In this document: in pieces, positions 22,192 to 31,235 of the stretch
How positions within the stretch are numbered: position 1 is the stretch's first letter
How the letters are laid out: each line of letters starts with the position of its first letter
Assembly (NCBI RefSeq): GCF_040581415.1
Contig: NZ_CP114014.1
Location: forward strand, 5,084,001-5,148,000
Length of the DNA: 64,000 nucleotides
Source of the DNA: Paraconexibacter sp040581415
Lineage (GTDB): Bacteria; Actinomycetota; Thermoleophilia; Solirubrobacterales; Solirubrobacteraceae
Reading direction: 5' to 3'
The notes under the pieces: model-generated
What the model was told of the DNA's origin: nothing
Database searches by the model: none
Seen by the model: only the letters and a program-made list of their open reading frames with translations
Program-made: the position numbers and the translations under genes

Positions 22192-23118
22192 ATGACTCGC
22201 GCTCAACGCATCACGAACATCGTGGCGGTCGTCCTGCCGTTCGCCGCCTTCGCCGTCGCCGTCGTCGTCTTCTGGAACGAGGCCATCGGCTGGCGGGACA
22301 TCGGCATCATGGTGTCGATCTACGTGGTCGCCGCGCTCGGCATCACGATCGGCTACCACCGGATGCTCACGCACCGCGCCTTCCAGACGAAGCCGTGGCT
22401 CGCGTATACGTTCGCCGTGATGGGCTCGATGGGCGTCCAGGGCCCGGTCATCAACTGGGTCGCCGACCACCGCAAGCATCACGCCCACACCGACGAGGAG
22501 GGCGACCCGCACTCCCCGCACGTCGGTCCCGCGACCGAGGGCGTCCTCGGTCCCATCAAGGGCCTGTACCACGCACACATCGGCTGGCTGTTCACCGAGC
22601 AGGGCCGCGCGAATCGCCGCAAGTACGCCCCGGACCTGATGGAGGACATGGGGATGCGCTGGATCAGCCGCAACTTCCACTGGATCGCGCTCGGCTCGCT
22701 CGCCCTCCCCGCGGTGCTCGGCTTCGTGCTGAGCGGCTTCACGCTCAAGGGCGCGCTCACCGCGTTCCTGTGGGGCGGCCTCGTGCGCGTCTTCTTCCTG
22801 CACCACGTCACCTGGTCGATCAACTCGATCTGCCACTTCTTCGGAACGCGCCGCTTCGCGACCGAGGACCACTCGACCAACGTCATGCCGCTCGCGCTGC
22901 TGTCGATGGGCGAGGCGTTCCACCACAACCACCACGCCTTCCCGCGGTCGGCCCAGGCCGGCCTGAGCCGGACCGAGAAGCTGATGGACCCGTCGATGTG
23001 GGTCATCAACACCCTCGAGCGCCTCGGCCTCGTGTGGAACGTCGTGCGCATCACGCCGGAGCGCCAGGCGCAGAAGCAGGCCGAGGCTGCGGCCGAGCGC
23101 GTCGCGCAGCCCGCCTGA
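22192..23118 (+). CDS. Acyl-CoA/acyl-lipid delta-9 type desaturase
   Basis: A 308-aa membrane di-iron desaturase that inserts a double bond in fatty acyl chains. The three histidine boxes are HRMLTH (56-61), HRKHH (93-97) and HHNHH (244-248). Four hydrophobic helices (about 10-28, 38-55, 158-180, 185-205) place the boxes on the cytoplasmic side. The layout matches bacterial SCD-like desaturases such as DesA3. The start ATG 22192 was chosen because the longer frame is antisense to PucR. Its stop codon lies at the first unit of a GACG tetranucleotide repeat. Confidence 0.95.
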   Translation: MTRAQRITNIVAVVLPFAAFAVAVVVFWNEAIGWRDIGIMVSIYVVAALGITIGYHRMLTHRAFQTKPWLAYTFAVMGSMGVQGPVINWVADHRKHHAHTDEEGDPHSPHVGPATEGVLGPIKGLYHAHIGWLFTEQGRANRRKYAPDLMEDMGMRWISRNFHWIALGSLALPAVLGFVLSGFTLKGALTAFLWGGLVRVFFLHHVTWSINSICHFFGTRRFATEDHSTNVMPLALLSMGEAFHHNHHAFPRSAQAGLSRTEKLMDPSMWVINTLERLGLVWNVVRITPERQAQKQAEAAAERVAQPA

Positions 23119-23165
23119 CGGACGGACGGACGGCGGCGGCGGACGGACGGACGGACGGACGGACG
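23117..23165. repeat. GACG tetranucleotide tandem repeat
   Basis: Four GACG units, a 9-bp GCGGCGGCG interruption, then six more GACG units, starting at the desaturase stop codon and ending 107 bp before the next gene. Simple repeats of this length are prone to slippage. Non-coding. Confidence 0.85.
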
Positions 23166-23272
23166 ACCGTCCAGGTCGGCGGGTGCCGGCTCAAGCGGAT
23201 CTGGGGTAGGCCGATCAGCGGGGTAGTACGGAGGGCTCCCTCGGCCCTCCGCCACCCCAAAGGACCCACCCC

Positions 23273-25753
23273 ATGCCCAGCCGTTCTCCCCGGCAGGTCG
23301 CAGCCGCTGCGACCGCCGTGATCGTCCTCGGCGGCACGCTGAGCGCCACCAGCATGGCCGCGCAGGCGGCCGCCGCGCAGCCCCCGGCCGCCCCCGAGCG
23401 CAGCGTCGTGCACCGCGGTCTCCTCGATCCGCTGCTGGACCTGCTGCTGACGCCGATCCTGAACTCGCTGCTGACGTCCACGACGTTGGAGATCCAGGCC
23501 CTGGTCGCGCCGCTGACGGCGTCCGAGACCGGATCGCTCCTCACCGCCGCCAACTCCGCGCAGCTGCCGCCGCTGCTCGCCGCGCTCAGCGGCAGCCAGC
23601 TCACCGGGGCCCTGGGAACCCTTCCCGCCGCGGACGTCGGGGACTTGCTCGCACCGGCGACCGGCTCGCAGCTCACCGCGCTGCTCGGCGGCCTGACCGG
23701 CGCGGTCACCGCACCCCTCGCCACCCTGACTTCCGCGGAGCTCGGCGGGCTCCTCGGCGTGGCCGACGCCGCGCAGTTCACGGCTCTCCTGGGCGGGCTC
23801 GACGGCGGCCAGCTCACGGCGGCCTTCCCGCTGATGGCCGCCGGCGACCTCGGCGACCTGCTCGCCTTCGCGGACACGGGCCAGCTCACGACCCTCCTGG
23901 GCAGCCTGACCGGCGGACAGCTCACCGGCGCGCTCGGCACCCTGACCGCGGGGGAGACCGGCGACCTGCTGGGCATCGCGAGCGCCGGCCAGCTCACGAC
24001 ACTGCTCGGGACCCTCACTGGCGGCCAGCTCACCGGGGCGCTCGGCACGCTCAGCTCTGGCGAGATCGGCGGCCTCTTGTCCACGGCCACCGGCACACCG
24101 CTGGCGACCCTCCTGGGCAGCCTCAGCACCGGCCAGCTCACCGGCGCCGCCGGAACGCTGCCGGCCGCGAACGTCGGCAGCCTCCTGACCTCGGTCAGCT
24201 CCGCGCAGCGCTCGTCGCTCTTCAGCGGGCTGACCAGCGGCCAGCTCACGGCCGCGCTCGCCACGCTGTCGCCGTCCGGCCTCGCCGGCTTGCTCGACCT
24301 TGCGGACACGGGACAGCTGACCGTCCTGCTCGGCACGCTGACCGGCGGCCAGCTCACGGGCGCCCTCGGTGCCCTGCCCGCCGCCGATCTCGGCGACCTG
24401 CTCACCCTCGCCGGCACCAGCCAGCTCACCGTCCTCCTCGGCACCCTCACCAGCGGCCAGCTCACCGACGCGCTCGCCAGCCTGCCGTCCACCGGTCTCG
24501 GCGACCTGCTCGCCGACGCCGGCACCAGCCAGCTCACCGTCCTCCTCGGCACCCTCACGAGCGGTCAGCTCACCGGGGCACTCGGCACCCTGCCCGCCGC
24601 CGACCTCGGCGACCTGCTCACCCTCGCCGGCACCAGCCAGCTCACCACGCTGCTCGGCACGCTCTCCACCGGCCAGCTCACGGGCGCGCTCGGCGCCCTG
24701 CCGGCCGCCGGATTGGCAGGCCTGCTGACCGGCGCCGAGTCCGGGCAGCGCAGCAGCCTCCTCGCGGCAGCGACAGGCGGCCAGCTGGCGGGCGCCCTGG
24801 CCACACTGCCCGCCGGCGACATCACGACCCTCGTCGGCCAGCTCACCCCGGTGCAGGTCTCGAGCCTGCTCGGCGGCAGCGGCGGCACCGGCAGCGTCAT
24901 CACTGGCCTGCTGGGCGGGGCCACGGGGATCGCCGGTTCGTCCACGCCGTCCGCGTCCGCCATCGACGGCCTGCTCGGCAAGCTGACCGCGCTGTTGAAC
25001 GGCGGCCTCCCGGGCGACGCCGGCCAGGTCACCGGGCTCGCCTCCCTGCTGGAGGCGGTCAACGGCCTGCTGGCGATCACCGGGCTGGACCTGGGCGTCC
25101 TCGACGGCCTGCTCACCGCCGCATCCGGCGTCCTGGTGAGCACCCCCGCGACCAGCCCGGTCGGGGCCCCGCTGCAGCAGCTCGTCACCAGGACACAGGT
25201 GATCCTGGGTCGGTCCGTCACACCCGGCACCACCACCCCGGGCACGACGACCCCGGGCACCACGATCCCCGGCACCACGACGCCAGGGACGACAAAGCCG
25301 ACCACGACCACCCCCGGCACCACCAAGCCGGTCACCACCGGCACCGTCAAGCCCGGCACCGGCACCACCGCGGGCATCGTCGGCGGCGTCCTGAAGCCCG
25401 GCACTTCCGCCGGCGGCCCAGCCGCGCAGACCAAGGCCTACCGGGCCACCATCCAGTCCGCCACCCTGGCCAAGCAGCGAAAGACCGCGAAGCTCAAGCT
25501 GCGCTGCGCTGCAAACGCGCCCACCAGCTGCCTGATCCAGATCACCGGGAGGCTCGCCGGCCAGAAGGCGACGACGACGCGCGTCATCATGATCCCGCGC
25601 GGCATCACCAACACGATCACCGTGAAGCTGACCAGCGCGGCCACGAAGCGGCTGAAGGCGAAGGGCGGGTCGATCCGCTTCTCGGTCGCCACCGCGCAGT
25701 CGTCCCTGGGCGCCGTGTCGAAGACCGTCAAGGCGAAGCGCGGGACGCGGTAG
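23273..25753 (+). CDS. Secreted protein with twelve 36-residue (3 x 12) repeats
   Basis: An 826-aa exported protein. Signal peptide about 1-31 (ATAVIVLGGTLSATSMAAQA). From about residue 108 to 540 run twelve tandem units of 36 residues, each made of three 12-residue pieces with the pattern xQLTxLLGxLxx (for example GQLTGALGTLPA, ADLGDLLTLAGT, SQLTTLLGTLTS). The 12-residue period with Leu/Ala core suggests an alpha-solenoid, distantly like the MgtE N-domain, but extracellular. A linker follows, then a PGTT-rich wall-spanning stretch (about 645-690), and a C-terminal beta domain (YRATIQSATLAKQRKTAKLKL, two Cys) seen in other actinobacterial surface proteins. No sorting motif. Function unknown; surface adhesion or scaffold is a guess. 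Confidence 0.8.
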   Translation: MPSRSPRQVAAAATAVIVLGGTLSATSMAAQAAAAQPPAAPERSVVHRGLLDPLLDLLLTPILNSLLTSTTLEIQALVAPLTASETGSLLTAANSAQLPPLLAALSGSQLTGALGTLPAADVGDLLAPATGSQLTALLGGLTGAVTAPLATLTSAELGGLLGVADAAQFTALLGGLDGGQLTAAFPLMAAGDLGDLLAFADTGQLTTLLGSLTGGQLTGALGTLTAGETGDLLGIASAGQLTTLLGTLTGGQLTGALGTLSSGEIGGLLSTATGTPLATLLGSLSTGQLTGAAGTLPAANVGSLLTSVSSAQRSSLFSGLTSGQLTAALATLSPSGLAGLLDLADTGQLTVLLGTLTGGQLTGALGALPAADLGDLLTLAGTSQLTVLLGTLTSGQLTDALASLPSTGLGDLLADAGTSQLTVLLGTLTSGQLTGALGTLPAADLGDLLTLAGTSQLTTLLGTLSTGQLTGALGALPAAGLAGLLTGAESGQRSSLLAAATGGQLAGALATLPAGDITTLVGQLTPVQVSSLLGGSGGTGSVITGLLGGATGIAGSSTPSASAIDGLLGKLTALLNGGLPGDAGQVTGLASLLEAVNGLLAITGLDLGVLDGLLTAASGVLVSTPATSPVGAPLQQLVTRTQVILGRSVTPGTTTPGTTTPGTTIPGTTTPGTTKPTTTTPGTTKPVTTGTVKPGTGTTAGIVGGVLKPGTSAGGPAAQTKAYRATIQSATLAKQRKTAKLKLRCAANAPTSCLIQITGRLAGQKATTTRVIMIPRGITNTITVKLTSAATKRLKAKGGSIRFSVATAQSSLGAVSKTVKAKRGTR

Positions 25754-25781
25754 GCGAGCGCCAGGCCCGAACCGGCTCCTG

Positions 25782-25809
25782 CCCGGCAGCTTCAGCATCC
25801 GCTGCCGGG
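25782..25809. terminator. Hairpin between convergent genes
   Basis: CCCGGCAGC, ten bases, GCTGCCGGG: a perfect 9-bp stem 28 bp after the repeat-protein stop, overlapping the end of the opposing gene. Confidence 0.65.
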
Positions 25810-26181
25810 ACCTTCCTCGATCGCCTCCACGAGCCCGCGGAACTCCTCCAGCACGCGGCGGACGAGCGGCAGCGACGGCCGCCACTCGATCCGCTGCAGG
25901 CACGCGTCGACGGCGTCCAGATCGAGGATGCCCTGCTCGTACGCCCGCGCGAACATCCCGCGCAGCTCGTCGGGGGTGGCATCCTCCGCACAGTCGACGA
26001 GCGTCCGCGCCACCGAGGTGACGGGGATCCCGCGGTGCACGGTGACGTCGTCCGGGTGGAACTCCGGGACGTAGTGGAAGACCACCCCCGGGGGCGGCTC
26101 GCGACGATCGCGCGGATCGTGCGAGCTGCCGGGAATCGAGACGTGGATGAGCTCGGTGCGTTCGTCGTACATGGCCTCCAT
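25792..26181 (-). CDS. AbiEi antitoxin-like C-terminal domain protein (N-terminus absent)
   Basis: A 129-aa protein resembling the C-terminal domain of actinobacterial AbiEi-family antitoxin-like proteins: ELIHVSIPGSSHDPRD, then DDVTVHRGIPVTSVARTLVDCAEDATPDELRGMFARAYEQGIL (cited in part), then helices. The usual N-terminal winged helix is absent, and the sequence upstream of the start does not encode it. No AbiEii toxin gene is nearby. It is therefore either a remnant of a longer gene or a stand-alone version. Start uncertain among ATG 26181, ATG 26172 and GTG 26196. Confidence 0.55.
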   Translation of the reverse strand: MEAMYDERTELIHVSIPGSSHDPRDRREPPPGVVFHYVPEFHPDDVTVHRGIPVTSVARTLVDCAEDATPDELRGMFARAYEQGILDLDAVDACLQRIEWRPSLPLVRRVLEEFRGLVEAIEEGPGSGC

Positions 26182-26229
26182 GCTCGCCCCGCCCACTGCG
26201 ACGCGGCAACGACGCTCCTGTCACGACTT

Positions 26230-26258
26230 TGCGCCGGGATCGCTCTGGCCCCGGCGCA
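26230..26258 (-). terminator. Terminator of the rpf-like gene
   Basis: TGCGCCGGG, 11 bases, CCCGGCGCA: a perfect 9-bp stem 20 bp after the stop of the Rpf-like gene. Confidence 0.65.
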
Positions 26259-26278
26259 GACCAACGAACGTGTCCGGC

Positions 26279-26968
26279 TCAGCCGGCGCCGACCTTCTTC
26301 GAGCACGCCGGCCACGCCGACGGGCCGCGCTCGGCCATGAGGCGCTCGGCGCGCCGGTCCTGCTCGTCCTCCGGGGCCGCGGCCGGATCGCCCTTGCCGC
26401 CGACCGACTTCCACGTCGCGCGGTCGAACTGGTACTTGCCGCGGTAACGGCCGGACTTCGAGACGAGCGTCGGGTCGCCGCCCGACTCGCACAGCGCAAT
26501 CGCCTCGAGCAGCGACGAGGCGTCCTGCGAGATCGCCGCCTTGCTCGCGGACGCCTTCACCGCCTTCTTCGCGCTGCGCGCGTCGATGCCGAGCGCGGCC
26601 AGCGTCTGCGGTCCGATCACCCCGTCGACCGTCAGCCCCTCCTTACGCTGGAAGGAGCGCACGGCCTTGCGCGTCACCGGGCCCATCACGCCGTCAGCCG
26701 GGATGCCGAGCGCCGACTGCACGGCGGCGACCGTCGACTTCGCGACCGCGGCGGGCTTGCGCGGCGAGCCGGTGTCCGCGGACGCGCCGACGGCCAGGAG
26801 CGACGCAGTCAGCAGCGCGCACGTGAGCGAACGCCGGCCACGGCCGGTCCGACGGCGGCGGACGGCGGCGGCAGCGCGACGCGCGCGTGAAGCGCGCAGC
26901 GAACGCCGATACGGCGTGGGGTCATGGGCCGCAAAAGGCGGCACGGGTACGTCGAACTCGTTGGGCAC
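26279..26968 (-). CDS. Rpf-like transglycosylase with peptidoglycan-binding domain
   Basis: A 229-aa secreted cell-wall enzyme. A long basic N-region (about 20-48, Arg-rich) is followed by the hydrophobic core LTCALLTASLLAVGASA. A PG_binding_1 domain covers about 78-128 (VAAVQSALGIPADGVMGPVTRKAVRSFQRKEGLTVDGVIGPQTLAALG, cited in part). The Rpf/transglycosylase-like domain is at about 150-225, with catalytic Glu in IALCESGGDP, then GKYQFDRATWKSVGG. Rpf proteins cleave peptidoglycan glycans and wake dormant cells. The start is GTG 26968, 8 nt after GGAGG. The leader carries a c-di-AMP riboswitch. Confidence 0.9.
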   Translation of the reverse strand: MPNEFDVPVPPFAAHDPTPYRRSLRASRARRAAAAVRRRRTGRGRRSLTCALLTASLLAVGASADTGSPRKPAAVAKSTVAAVQSALGIPADGVMGPVTRKAVRSFQRKEGLTVDGVIGPQTLAALGIDARSAKKAVKASASKAAISQDASSLLEAIALCESGGDPTLVSKSGRYRGKYQFDRATWKSVGGKGDPAAAPEDEQDRRAERLMAERGPSAWPACSKKVGAG

Positions 26969-26982
26969 GGTGGGGTCCTCCG

Positions 26983-27120
26983 TCGTCTCGGCGCCTACGG
27001 GGTTAGCTGACGGGCTCGCGCTGAAACTGCGCTACGCCGTCGTGATGACGGCGATTCGCCCCCGGACCGATGCTCGATCCACTGGGTCCCCCGCTCGCCG
27101 TCCCTAGTGGACGACGACTC
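26983..27120 (-). promoter_or_regulatory. c-di-AMP (ydaO/yuaA) riboswitch upstream of the rpf-like gene
   Basis: The minus-strand leader contains the family's conserved segments in order: GCGAGCGGGGGACCCA, GGGGGCGAATCGCCG, an ACGGCGTAGCGCAG stem, and the 3' part AGCCCGTCAGCTAACCCCG followed by TAGGCGCC. The ribosome-binding site GGAGG lies just downstream (26981-26977). In actinobacteria this riboswitch class is known to precede rpf and other cell-wall hydrolase genes and to turn them off at high c-di-AMP. Boundaries are approximate. Confidence 0.88.
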
Positions 27121-27141
27121 GGCGTGGTTGTGCAGGGGCGC

Positions 27142-27147
27142 ATGTTA
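27142..27147 (-). promoter_or_regulatory. -10 of the riboswitch/rpf transcript
   Basis: TAACAT on the minus strand, about 20 bp upstream of the riboswitch 5' end; the only good -10 match in the region. Confidence 0.4.
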
Positions 27148-27213
27148 TGGCAACGGCACCCGGAAGGCGACACGACCCGCTGCCGTCCCCCCACTCCAGA
27201 AGAAGATCTATGC

Positions 27214-27241
27214 TTGACGGACTGAGATCAGTTGCTACTGT
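27214..27241 (+). promoter_or_regulatory. Promoter of lon
   Basis: TTGACG, 16 bp, TACTGT, giving a leader of about 36 nt. A small GTTGC/GCAAC palindrome lies at the start of the transcript. No HAIR-type HspR site is evident. Confidence 0.6.
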
Positions 27242-27283
27242 TGCATCCGCAACGGTTGAAGTCGACAAAGGAACTGCACCATC

Positions 27284-29629
<2,346 letters not shown>

Positions 29630-29640
29630 CGGGTGGTCCG

Positions 29641-29678
29641 CTACGGCCGGTGCGATCACGCACCGGCCGTAGGTTTTT
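29641..29678 (+). terminator. Rho-independent terminator of lon
   Basis: CTACGGCCGGTGCG, loop ATCA, CGCACCGGCCGTAG, then GTTTTT: a perfect 14-bp stem with a U tract, 11 bp after the lon stop. Confidence 0.93.
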
Positions 29679-29951
29679 CTCCGTGATTGCGGGGTAGGGA
29701 CGGAGGTTTTCCCTTTCCGTCCGACGGTGCTCCTAGTGTCGGCGATCACAAGGTGTCCCCGCGGTCGACCTCCATCTACGCCAGTTCCCTGACTCGCCGT
29801 GACAAGCGGTGGCGGGCACGCCACAAGCGGTGCTTCGTCGTCGGGTCGGTCAGCCGCGCTGGGGTCTGCCTCGCCGGGTTCGTCGTGGTGGCCGCGGCGC
29901 TCGCTGAGCGCCTGGTCCTATAGCCGCCTCGCGGATCGTGGGTGACTCGGG

Positions 29952-30158
29952 GCGATTCCGCGGAATCGCTCTGCGGGCGGCAGGTCAAGCCGCTGCCGGG
30001 TCAGCTGGTACCCGAACGCGCGATTCCTCGGAATCGCTGCGGGGCGTCGTCGACTATGGGCGAGTCGATCAGCGGGCGATTCCGAAGATCGTGGCGAGGG
30101 ACGCGGACGCGCTGCGCCGGGCCGCTCCGCCGGTGGTCGGGCGATTCCGCGGAATCGC
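29952..30158. repeat. Cluster of GCGATTCCGCGGAATCGC palindromes in a gene-free gap
   Basis: An 18-bp palindrome at 29952-29969 and exactly again at 30141-30158, one copy with a single change (GCGATTCCTCGGAATCGC) at 30020-30037, and a decayed copy at about 30076-30091. Spacings are 68, 56 and 65 bp. They lie in the roughly 490-bp gap (29679-30170) between lon and the heme A synthase. Apart from these palindromes I see only a TTG-started 78-codon frame without support. Confidence 0.8.
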
Positions 30159-30170
30159 GGCCGCGGGTGT

Positions 30171-31112
30171 TCAGCCCGCGGTCGCGGGCGCGGGATGCGC
30201 TTCGTCGCGGGGACGCAGCGGTCCGGCTGCCGCCCTGAGGTGGACGAAGCCGACCCATGTCAGCGTCGCGAGGGCGACGTGGAGCCAGACCATCTCGGCG
30301 GGGAGCTCGAGCTGGTACTGCGCGATGCCGAGCACACCCTGGGAGGCGAGCAGGGCCAGGACAAGCACGAGCGTGCGCGTCAGCTCGGCGTTGTCCGTCT
30401 TGCGCACGCGCCACCACGCATAGAGCGTGCCAAGGCCGAGCGCGGTCACCACGTAGCCGTGGATGTGGATGATGCGGCTGAGGGTGTCCAGGCCCCAGAA
30501 GTCGAAGCGGCCGACGAACTCGCCCGTGCCCGACGCGCCGGCGTGCGGTCCGGCGGCGGTGGAGATCGTCCCCAGCACGATCGCGACGCCGGCCAGGACC
30601 ATCAGGCCTCGGATCAGGTACACGGTCGAGCGGTCGGAGCGGACCACGTGCGCGGCGCCGACCGGCTGCTTGGACCGCCACCAGAGGTCGAACGCCCAGA
30701 TCAGCAGGATCGAGGAGACGATGTAGTGCGACATGACCCAGCCGGGCGCGAGCTGGAAGCGGACCGAGAGGCCGCCGATGATCGCCTGCACCAGGACCCC
30801 GAACGGCAGCGACCAGCCCAGGTAGCGCAGGTCGCGGCGCTGCGGGACGACCAGGTACGCGCCGAGCGCTGCCGCGATCACGCCGGCCGACACGAGGAAC
30901 GTGAGGACCCGGTTGCCGAACTCGATCACGCCGTGGGTGGTCAGCGAGGAGTGGACCGAGGTCTCGGTGCACTTCGGCCACGTCGGGCAGCCGAGGCCCG
31001 ACCCGGTGAGCCGGACCGCCGCGCCCGTGAACACGATGAAGATCAGCAGCGCGAGCGCGATCTTGGTGAACTGCTCGTAGCGCTCGGGGGTGATGGGGTA
31101 GCGGTCGCGCAT
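30171..31112 (-). CDS. ctaA: Heme A synthase (CtaA/Cox15)
   Basis: A 313-aa membrane protein that oxidises heme O to heme A for cytochrome c oxidase. Eight hydrophobic helices are predicted. The extracytoplasmic loop after TM1 carries the redox Cys pair Cys42 and Cys48 in TGSGLGCPTWPKC, and TM2 begins with His60 and Glu64 (THGVIEFGNRVLT). Further heme His residues occur in MSHYIV, IIHIHGY and VWLHVALAT. No ctaB or cox genes are adjacent in this window. The start ATG 31112 gives MRDRYPITPERYEQF. Confidence 0.94.
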   Translation of the reverse strand: MRDRYPITPERYEQFTKIALALLIFIVFTGAAVRLTGSGLGCPTWPKCTETSVHSSLTTHGVIEFGNRVLTFLVSAGVIAAALGAYLVVPQRRDLRYLGWSLPFGVLVQAIIGGLSVRFQLAPGWVMSHYIVSSILLIWAFDLWWRSKQPVGAAHVVRSDRSTVYLIRGLMVLAGVAIVLGTISTAAGPHAGASGTGEFVGRFDFWGLDTLSRIIHIHGYVVTALGLGTLYAWWRVRKTDNAELTRTLVLVLALLASQGVLGIAQYQLELPAEMVWLHVALATLTWVGFVHLRAAAGPLRPRDEAHPAPATAG

Positions 31113-31174
31113 GTCTGCCGCCGAAGGATGCCGGACTCGGCCCGTCGACGACGCGCCCAGACCCGGGAGGGCGA

Positions 31175-31199
31175 GAAACGGTTCCGGGGCAACCGTTTC
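31175..31199 (-). terminator. Terminator of the sigma/anti-sigma fusion gene
   Basis: GAAACGGTT, 7 bases, AACCGTTTC: a perfect 9-bp stem 37 bp after the stop at 31236, upstream of the heme A synthase. Confidence 0.65.
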
Positions 31200-31235
31200 G
31201 TTCGCCGGGTCGCAGCGGAGCGGAGAAGCCGCGTC

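Noticed and set aside
23051..26224. A 1057-codon open frame on the minus strand opposite the repeat protein
   Set aside because: It is the antisense of a GC-rich repetitive gene; no start context or recognisable domain, and the plus frame has signal peptide, repeats and beta domain.
29687..29923. A 78-codon TTG-started frame after lon
   Set aside because: No ribosome-binding site, composition unlike neighbours, and it lies right after the lon terminator; no supporting homology seen.
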